Shown in pieces: positions 57,740-64,000 of a stretch of 64,000 nt of DNA. The notes beneath the pieces were generated by a model. It searched no databases. It was not told where the DNA came from and saw only the letters and a program-made list of their open reading frames with translations. The first letter of the stretch is position 1. Each line of letters starts with the position of its first letter. The translations under genes were made by a program, and so were the position numbers. Source of the stretch: Paenibacillus sp. FSL R5-0345 (GTDB lineage Bacteria > Bacillota > Bacilli > Paenibacillales > Paenibacillaceae); the NCBI RefSeq assembly GCF_000758585.1, contig NZ_CP009281.1, forward strand, positions 3,472,001 to 3,536,000. Direction: 5' to 3'.

Positions 57740-59902
57740 ATGTATATTGATAAAGTGAAGATTAAAAACTTTAGGCTATTAAATGAAGTTGAACTCACAC
57801 TTGAAGAAACAACTACATTAATAGTAGGGCGTAATAATTCTGGTAAAACATCTTTTACAGAGATATTTAGACGTTTGCTATCAGATAATACTGCTAAATT
57901 TAATCTTGAGGACTTCTCCATACCCATACAAGAGGATTTTTGGAATGCATTTATGTTATTGAAAGAGGATAAAGAAGATAATGAAATTCGACAAACCCTG
58001 CCCTATATAGAAATAACACTTACACTTATTTATGATATAGAGACTGACAATCTAGGAGCGTTAGGAGACTTTATTATTGATCTTGATGTGTCATCCACAC
58101 AAGTAATAATAAACATAAAGTACCAATTAAAAGATGGAAAGATTAGTTCACTTTTTGATAACCTCGAATATACGGGTGATCCAAAAAAAATTGTGCAAGA
58201 AAAAAAAGCCTTCTTTAGAGAAATAAAAGAACGAGTGCCTCAGTATTTTGCTGCCTATGTTCACGCAATTGATCCAAAAGATAGCACTAATCAAAAGTTA
58301 TTAGATATATCAGTTTTTCGTTCTCTAATACAAACTGGATTCATTAATGCCCAAAGAGGATTGGACGATACGACACATAAAACTAGTGACGTCCTCGGCA
58401 AAGTCGTAGAGCGTATGTTGGACATAGCTAAAAAAGATAATTCGTTACCTGATGATAATAATACAGCTTCATTACTAGAGGACGCTGTTAAAGAAATACA
58501 GTCTAAACTAGACACTGATTTCAATGAGCACTTAAACAAGTTACTTCCGGCACTATCACTTTTCGGATATCCAGGTCTTAACAACGTACCACTTCATACT
58601 GAGACAATATTAGACGTAAAAAGGCTTCTGGAGAACCACACTAAAGTACATTATCCTGGTATGAATGGTATCAATCTTCCAGAAACATACAACGGATTGG
58701 GTTCTAGAAATTTAATTTACATACTATTCCAATTGTTCGAGTTTTTTAAAACATATAAATCAAATAAAATCGCACCAAACTTTCATCTGGTTTTTATTGA
58801 AGAGCCGGAAGCTCATTTACATCCTCAAATGCAGGAGGTTTTTATTCGCAAAATCACTGAGATAATTAATGACTTTTCACAACGTTTTAATAGTGGGGTA
58901 CCATGGCCAATTCAATTTATTATTACAACTCATTCTACTCATATTGCTAACGAAGCCCCTTTTGAAGCTATCAGGTATTTTTTAAGTAATAAATCTAGAG
59001 GGATTTATACACGGGTAAAAGATTTAAAAGTGGGATTTTCAGGAGAAACTCATAAGGAAGACAAAGAATTCTTACATAAATATTTAACTTTAACAAGATG
59101 TGATTTATTTTTCGCAGATAAAGTCATATTAATCGAAGGTCCAACCGAACGAATTTTAATGCCTAAGATAATTCAAAAAATCGATAAAAACAAGACACCT
59201 GAAGAGTCGTTATCGAGTAAATATCTAACAGTAATAGAAGTTGGCGGGGCATATGCACACCATTTCTTTTCATTTTTAGATTTTTTAGAACTACAATCCC
59301 TTATTATAACTGATATAGATTCAGTTAAAGCTGATAATGGATCTTACAGAAAAAAATGCATAGTAGCAGAAGGGACATATACCAGTAATACCTGTTTGAA
59401 ACGATGGTTTAGCAATGATAATATTTCACCAGCAGACCTACTAATAAAATCAAAGCAAGAAAAAATTCATAGACTAATACGTATAGCGTATCAAGTGCCA
59501 GATGGAACAGAACCAGGATCGCAGGAGATGGTAGCTGCATTGGAGGAAGCTGCAGCAACAAATTCTGCTGATGCTCCTCAGAAAACAGATGTTGTAGATA
59601 TTTTAGAATACCAGACATTACCTTGTGGCAGAAGTTTCGAAGACGCATTCATGTTAGCAAATAAAGATTTATTTGAGAATCTAGTCGGTACTACCAGTCT
59701 AGAAATAGCGAAAGCCGCATGGGATGAAGCAAAAAAAGTTGATAAGACAAACTTTGCTCTAGATTACGCAATAAACAAAACCGATTGGGATGTTCCCAGA
59801 TACATCAAGGAAGGATTATTTTGGTTGGCGGAAAATCTCGAAGAAAATCTTATCGATGCACCAATTGAAATCCCATGCGCGGAGGTATTAACCAATGCAT
59901 GA
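57740..59902 (+). CDS. OLD-family ATPase-TOPRIM nuclease, GajA-like
   Basis: 720 residues from the ATG at 57740 (GAGGAGA upstream; GTG at 57734 is the alternative). N-terminal ABC/SMC-type ATPase: IDKVKIKNFRLLNEVELTL, Walker A GRNNSGKTSF at residue 30, signature-like YNGLGSRNLIYILFQLFEF near 315, Walker B FIEEPEAHLHPQMQEVF near 355. C-terminal TOPRIM: FADKVILIEGPTERILMPKII near 460 and IITDIDSV near 525. This is the class 2 OLD layout; with the helicase gene directly behind it matches Gabija GajA. It is longer than the roughly 580-residue reference GajA. Cuts or nicks DNA; ATP-regulated in the known system. Confidence 0.88.
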   Translation: MYIDKVKIKNFRLLNEVELTLEETTTLIVGRNNSGKTSFTEIFRRLLSDNTAKFNLEDFSIPIQEDFWNAFMLLKEDKEDNEIRQTLPYIEITLTLIYDIETDNLGALGDFIIDLDVSSTQVIINIKYQLKDGKISSLFDNLEYTGDPKKIVQEKKAFFREIKERVPQYFAAYVHAIDPKDSTNQKLLDISVFRSLIQTGFINAQRGLDDTTHKTSDVLGKVVERMLDIAKKDNSLPDDNNTASLLEDAVKEIQSKLDTDFNEHLNKLLPALSLFGYPGLNNVPLHTETILDVKRLLENHTKVHYPGMNGINLPETYNGLGSRNLIYILFQLFEFFKTYKSNKIAPNFHLVFIEEPEAHLHPQMQEVFIRKITEIINDFSQRFNSGVPWPIQFIITTHSTHIANEAPFEAIRYFLSNKSRGIYTRVKDLKVGFSGETHKEDKEFLHKYLTLTRCDLFFADKVILIEGPTERILMPKIIQKIDKNKTPEESLSSKYLTVIEVGGAYAHHFFSFLDFLELQSLIITDIDSVKADNGSYRKKCIVAEGTYTSNTCLKRWFSNDNISPADLLIKSKQEKIHRLIRIAYQVPDGTEPGSQEMVAALEEAAATNSADAPQKTDVVDILEYQTLPCGRSFEDAFMLANKDLFENLVGTTSLEIAKAAWDEAKKVDKTNFALDYAINKTDWDVPRYIKEGLFWLAENLEENLIDAPIEIPCAEVLTNA

Positions 59903-61628
59903 AGGATTTATGATTAATCCCGCTGAATTAGCAGCTAAAGAATCTCTTGATCGTGTCTATGAATGTATCACTGGAAGAAGAAGTTTTGTATTAGAAGCAG
60001 GTGCAGGTGCAGGTAAAACCTATACATTAATTCATTCTCTAAAACACATAATTAAGAACGAAGGTCCCGAACTAATTCGAAAAAATCAAAAGGTTGCATG
60101 TATAACCTATACTAATGTAGCTAGAGACGAGATAGAGTCTCGGACTGACCGTCATCCTGCGATTTTCACAGCGACAATTCATGCATTCTGTTGGTCAATA
60201 ATCAAAGATTTTCAAACTAGACTACGCGAAAAATTACAACAACTAGACAAATGGTCAGAACGATTAAAAGAAATTACCGATATTAAAAACTATTCCATTC
60301 AATATGAGTTAGGCTATCCCAGAGTCACTAATAATCAAATCATGCTTGGTCATAATGATGTTCTTTCATTAACTGTTTGCTTACTGGATGATATTAAATT
60401 CCGTAAATTATTCCTAATGCGATACCCAATCATACTGATAGATGAATACCAGGATACAGATAAGCTTTTTGTAAAATCTTTAAAGCAACATTTTCTTAAT
60501 AAACCAGATGGTCCACTCATTGGATTCTTTGGAGACCATTGGCAGAAGATTTACAATACAGGGTGCGGAAAAATCGAGCATGACGATTTAGAAGTAATTG
60601 GTAAAAGGGCAAATTTTCGTTCTAGTAAAGCAATTATTGATGGCCTCAATAAAATGCGACCGGAATTACCTCAAGAAATTAGTGATCCTCTAAGTATAGG
60701 ATCTATAAACATCTATCATACCAATCAATGGGAAGGGGTACGTCGAACGGAGGGCCATTGGAGAGATGATCTTCCATCTGATGTTGCACACAACTATCTT
60801 GAAAAGACTAAAGCTAAACTTATAATCAGTGGATGGGACTTTTCCCCAGATAAGACTAAAATACTAATGTTAACTCATAACGTTCTTGCCAATGAACAAG
60901 GATATCAAAATTTAGCAAGTGTTTTTTCACGCAATGAATCATACATTAAGAAAGAAAACCCATATATGGCTTTTTTCATGGATGTATTAGAGCCTGTTTG
61001 CATAGCTTATGAGAATCGGAAATATGGTGAAATGTTCTCCATACTCGAAGGCAACACCCCTCTTATTCGTTCTCATAGTGATAAAAAAAATTTAGCAAGT
61101 CAAATGGACAAACTTTTATCCTATCGGAAAAGTGAAAGTATAGATAAGGTTATCAATCATCTTCTCCTTACAAAATATCCGTTATTACCAGAGAATATCA
61201 TGAAAATTGAAAATGATCTTTTAAATAATTATAAAGATGACTTTACTGAACACCAAAAAGAAATATGTGAACAGACACTGAAACTTAAGGCGGTTTCTTA
61301 TCAAGAAGTAATTGCTGTAAACAAATTCATAGAAGAAAAAACACCCTTTGCTACAAAACATGGCGTAAAAGGGGCCGAATTTGAGAATGTATTAGTAGTC
61401 TTTGGTCGAGGCTGGGCAATGTACAATTTCTCTCAAATGCTAGAATACGCATTAAATGATATTCCCCCGGAAAAGCTTGAGTTTTTTGAACGAAATAGAA
61501 ATCTTTTTTATGTTGCTGTTTCAAGGCCAAAAAAGCGGTTAGCATTACTTTTCACTCAAAAGCTATCTGATCCAGCAATTGAAACTCTGTCTACCTGGTT
61601 CGGAAAAGATTCAATCGAATTTTTATAA
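59895..61628 (+). CDS. UvrD/PcrA-like helicase, GajB-like
   Basis: 577 residues, superfamily 1 helicase. Walker A LEAGAGAGKTYTL near residue 35, motif Ia VACITYTNVARDEIE near 70, motif II IILIDEYQDTD near 190, motif III IGFFGDHWQKIY near 212, motif V KHGVKGAEFENVLVVFGRG near 485, motif VI NLFYVAVSRPKKRLALLF near 540. It overlaps the OLD-family gene by 8 bases, with GGAGG before its ATG. All helicase motifs look complete. In Gabija, GajB partners GajA to sense nucleotide depletion and activate the nuclease during phage infection. Confidence 0.88.
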   Translation: MHEGFMINPAELAAKESLDRVYECITGRRSFVLEAGAGAGKTYTLIHSLKHIIKNEGPELIRKNQKVACITYTNVARDEIESRTDRHPAIFTATIHAFCWSIIKDFQTRLREKLQQLDKWSERLKEITDIKNYSIQYELGYPRVTNNQIMLGHNDVLSLTVCLLDDIKFRKLFLMRYPIILIDEYQDTDKLFVKSLKQHFLNKPDGPLIGFFGDHWQKIYNTGCGKIEHDDLEVIGKRANFRSSKAIIDGLNKMRPELPQEISDPLSIGSINIYHTNQWEGVRRTEGHWRDDLPSDVAHNYLEKTKAKLIISGWDFSPDKTKILMLTHNVLANEQGYQNLASVFSRNESYIKKENPYMAFFMDVLEPVCIAYENRKYGEMFSILEGNTPLIRSHSDKKNLASQMDKLLSYRKSESIDKVINHLLLTKYPLLPENIMKIENDLLNNYKDDFTEHQKEICEQTLKLKAVSYQEVIAVNKFIEEKTPFATKHGVKGAEFENVLVVFGRGWAMYNFSQMLEYALNDIPPEKLEFFERNRNLFYVAVSRPKKRLALLFTQKLSDPAIETLSTWFGKDSIEFL

Positions 61629-62160
61629 AAATGATTTGGCTAGCTTTAACAGTGTCAATTAGGTTTCTAATAAATAATGGTCATAAAAATACCTTATATG
61701 AAAAAATAGTAAAGAACTCGTCTATTCAAGGTAGGAGATTTAGAGCAAGATAATTTTTCTATATAACACTTACGAAACCATAACCTTTTTCTGTTTACCT
61801 TTAGGCTTTTCGTTGATGAGCTGTTTTTCACCTTCAACATTTTCACACTTAATTGGAGCGCCTCTATTAAGTCAATAACAACCGTGGAATCTTCATTCAC
61901 GTTTTGGATGTAAATTTGCTGACCAGTAATCTTAGACTGAATTGCAGGCAGTAAACGTTCCTGCTCTCGATTTTCAGGATTGATAGGTCAGTGGAATTAG
62001 AAAGTGATTTTAAGCTGGGCAGGATCAACGGAAAACTTGCTTGCCAAGTTGGGAACATTTTGGATTTAAAGAAAGGGTAGTGCATCGTTTAACGTTGATG
62101 ATCTCTTTTAATAAGTATTTAATCGTGATAAAGATTAGGAAGGGAATATGAATCTCTAAA
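61629..62160. other. 530-bp region with a minus-strand remnant
   Basis: On the minus strand text across two frames reads NPENREQERLLPAIQSKITG, then QQIYIQNVNEDSTVVIDLIEALQL (about 61800-61980), coherent but not identified; a frameshift splits it from further text toward 62085. Looks like a decayed gene. Nothing else seen. Confidence 0.4.
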
Positions 62161-62373
62161 ATGAAAACTAAGAATTCTAAAGCTGTTAGGTTTGACGAGA
62201 TAGAGACTGCGAGTCGCTATATAAGAAAAAAATATCATGTTGGATTAATGGGATTAGGCTTTTTTAAACTTGTAGAAATAAAAAAAATGAAAGATAGTAT
62301 AGTTGATGATCATACAGAATCAGAAATCGTTACTATTAAAACTAGCATTGATGCTCAGTTTGAACACTTTTAA
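62161..62373 (+). CDS. Small protein of unknown function next to the Gabija-like pair
   Basis: 70 residues, ATG at 62161 with a weak, distant GGAAGGGA site. Basic first half (KTKNSKAVRFDEIETASRYIRKKYHVGLMGLGFFKLVEI) and acidic second half. No family recognised. It ends 2 bases before the ATG of the next small gene, suggesting an operon. Confidence 0.45.
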   Translation: MKTKNSKAVRFDEIETASRYIRKKYHVGLMGLGFFKLVEIKKMKDSIVDDHTESEIVTIKTSIDAQFEHF

Positions 62374-62375
62374 CG

Positions 62376-62747
62376 ATGAAGCCAATTGATTGGATTTACA
62401 ATCTTAATCAAGCTTTAAATAATGAAACAGTAAAAGGAATGAAGTTTGATGAGAAAACTACCAAATTAACAGAACAAACTAACCAAATGACTACAGAATA
62501 TTTGGGTCTTCTCAAAGCATCTTCTCATGCATTACAAGTGAATATATATACTATAGCAATCTTTCTTTTTCTATTAATTTATATTTATTTTGGTAGATTT
62601 CGCTGGATAGTTTTAGTAAAGAATATAATCGAAGAGGCACTAAAGGAGAAAAAACGGCAAACTGAAGAAATAACAAAGGTTCAAATTAAAAGGGAAGCTG
62701 ATATTAAATTTAGGATTGAAGTGAGAAATCAAAGATTAATGAAATAA
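62376..62747 (+). CDS. Small membrane protein of unknown function
   Basis: 123 residues. Predicted membrane segment at about 55-75 (NIYTIAIFLFLLIYIYFGRF) between a polar N-terminal region and a highly charged C-terminal helix (EEALKEKKRQTEEITKVQIKREADIKF), probably coiled coil. The start lacks a good ribosome site, so it may be translated by coupling to the upstream gene. Not recognised. A membrane protein beside a defence pair might be an effector, or unrelated. Confidence 0.5.
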   Translation: MKPIDWIYNLNQALNNETVKGMKFDEKTTKLTEQTNQMTTEYLGLLKASSHALQVNIYTIAIFLFLLIYIYFGRFRWIVLVKNIIEEALKEKKRQTEEITKVQIKREADIKFRIEVRNQRLMK

Positions 62748-62955
62748 ATAAAGCATTTGTCAATTGAAGTAGAGTTTAACTTTTCTAATGTAAGTTAGTT
62801 ATTCAAAAAATGATGAAATTGAATAATTCTAATGGGATCGATATCAATTTATATGGATTCTTCAACTTTTAACTATTAGTTTTTCGTATCACTTCGAGAT
62901 TCTGGCAGCGAACAGCTCATAAAATTCAGAAAATACGGTTTTTAGGGAGTATACT

Positions 62956-64000
62956 ATGTTGCGTTCACGAACAAGCTCTGGCTTTGAATTGCATTCCACC
63001 ATTTGTGATGAAAAGGAGACTCGTCGGCTTTCTAGTTCCAACGAATTACACTGTCCTAATTGTAACAATCTGGTAAGGTATAAAAACGGGCCAAAAACTA
63101 TTGCTCACTTTGCTCATAAACCCAACACTGAATGTGTTATTTCCAACTATGAGAGAGAAACAGATGATCACCTTAAAGGTAAGAATATCCTTTTTAATTG
63201 GCTGACTTCAAAATTCCCCGATGCTATTGTGAAGCTGGAAGTATTCATTCAAGAAACAGATCAAATAGCTGATGTCCTATTAGTCCACGTTTCGGGAGAA
63301 ATGAAGGGTCAGAAGTGGGCCTTTGAATTTCAACATAGCCCCCTTTCCGAAGTAGAGTGGAAAAAACGACATTTTCTTTATCAGCAAGCAGGCATCCTTG
63401 ATTTCTGGATATTTGATGCAAACGTGTTTCTGCAGTACTCCAGAGCCCAGAATGTTGAACAGGCCCGGCTTTTTCGAGATCCGATTAAAGCTGTCTTTTC
63501 TGAGACTGGATTTACATATTTTTTTTATTTGGAATCTCAAAATCTGACCATAGATTGCAACTTTTATGTTCGAACCATCGAGCGCAAAATTAATAGTCGT
63601 AAAGGAACAGTGGATAACGAATACATATTTCATGATCCCATTGATCATACTGAAATACTCGATCTCGTTGATTTCCACTCTGATATCGAAGAACAATATA
63701 CAGCTCTGGTTTTTTCAAAAATCAAAGACCAGTTCGATCTTAAATTCAATAAGCGAATCCAGAAAATCAAATCAGATAAAGATCAGGTACTTGTGGAAAA
63801 AAGGCGTTATCGATTGAAGGAAATATTCCAATATTGTTCAGAACATTTTACACCGAGACATGCTAATGTTCTAAACTCTTTTTGTTTAAAAAATAAACCT
63901 CTAGTAGTGGAAGATATACTAGGCTTAGAGATCCCCAACTTTATCGAGAAATACAGAGCCTATATGGAAAATATTATTCAATACTTAGGAGAGTTTGAAC
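62956..64000 (+). CDS. CoiA-like competence protein, 3' end beyond the window
   Basis: 348 codons from the ATG at 62956 (AGGGAG 6 bases upstream) and still open at 64000. Features of the CoiA family: CPNC zinc-type pair at residues 33-36, IAHFAHKPN near 49, then the PD-(D/E)xK-like nuclease core with ADVLL and AFEFQHSPLS, followed by YQQAGILDFWIFD. CoiA acts in DNA uptake and recombination in competent Firmicutes; many distant family members, as here, are uncharacterised nucleases. Whether it belongs with the defence pair or starts another unit cannot be judged from this end. Confidence 0.75.
   Translation, partial: MLRSRTSSGFELHSTICDEKETRRLSSSNELHCPNCNNLVRYKNGPKTIAHFAHKPNTECVISNYERETDDHLKGKNILFNWLTSKFPDAIVKLEVFIQETDQIADVLLVHVSGEMKGQKWAFEFQHSPLSEVEWKKRHFLYQQAGILDFWIFDANVFLQYSRAQNVEQARLFRDPIKAVFSETGFTYFFYLESQNLTIDCNFYVRTIERKINSRKGTVDNEYIFHDPIDHTEILDLVDFHSDIEEQYTALVFSKIKDQFDLKFNKRIQKIKSDKDQVLVEKRRYRLKEIFQYCSEHFTPRHANVLNSFCLKNKPLVVEDILGLEIPNFIEKYRAYMENIIQYLGEFE

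Overview
The window looks like a chromosomal segment of a Paenibacillus-type low-to-mid GC Firmicute. The basis is the gene families and their style: LplABC/YtcP-type sugar ABC transporters with a YesM/YesN-type two-component pair, very large secreted carbohydrate-active proteins ending in copper-amine-oxidase-like domains, Gram-positive T-box and CcpA (cre) signals, strong GGAGG ribosome sites and many TTG/GTG starts. No tRNA, rRNA, CRISPR array or intact insertion sequence was seen.

Layout. 1-2.5 kb: the end of a DUF1036-like gene, gene debris, then an ECF sigma factor overlapping a membrane anti-sigma-like gene. 2.6-5 kb: an MBL-fold hydrolase and a TetR regulator diverging around palindromes, plus fragments of an FAH-family gene and of an ABC ATPase. 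5.1-30 kb: a carbohydrate-use locus. It holds two permeases and a lipoprotein binding protein, sensor kinase and AraC-type response regulator, an FAD-dependent oxidoreductase, an SGNH hydrolase, an approximately 1870-residue golvesin-domain enzyme, a SurA-like membrane-anchored protein and a 2258-residue beta-helix protein. The transporter operon and the golvesin-domain gene share a 40-bp element at the same distance from their -10 boxes, which suggests one activator (probably the local AraC-type regulator) controls both. A cre site adds catabolite repression.

30.5-33.7 kb: a compact NAD-salvage operon (PnuC transporter, NadR-like bifunctional enzyme, NrtR-like Nudix regulator, NADAR-domain protein) whose promoter is overlaid by two palindromes. 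34.4-38.5 kb: an AT-rich OmpR-type two-component system with a BcrA-like ABC transporter, possibly antibiotic resistance; the transporter promoter carries four 11-12 bp spaced direct repeats. 38.5-43.5 kb: a decayed stretch full of gene remnants and a dispersed repeat family, in which DinB and a CstR-like repressor survive intact while an alpha/beta hydrolase carries an in-frame stop. 43.9-47.4 kb: a pair of half-size ABC exporters. 47.6-48.6 kb: a T-box leader ahead of a HIT-family gene. 49.3-52.1 kb: a glycine-rich repeat protein, broken NAD(P)-binding and DoxX genes and a secreted protein. 52.5-52.8 kb: a cluster of long palindromes. 53.4-57.1 kb: a TetR-controlled oxidoreductase set (SDR, Old Yellow Enzyme, MDR) with four operator-like palindromes. 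57.7-61.6 kb: a Gabija-like (class 2 OLD nuclease plus UvrD-like helicase) defence pair, followed by two small unknown genes and a CoiA-like nuclease gene running off the right edge.

The strongest leads are the Gabija-like pair and its unexplained neighbours, the T-box on a HIT-family gene, the shared AraC-type element, and the several decayed operons whose regulatory sites survive.
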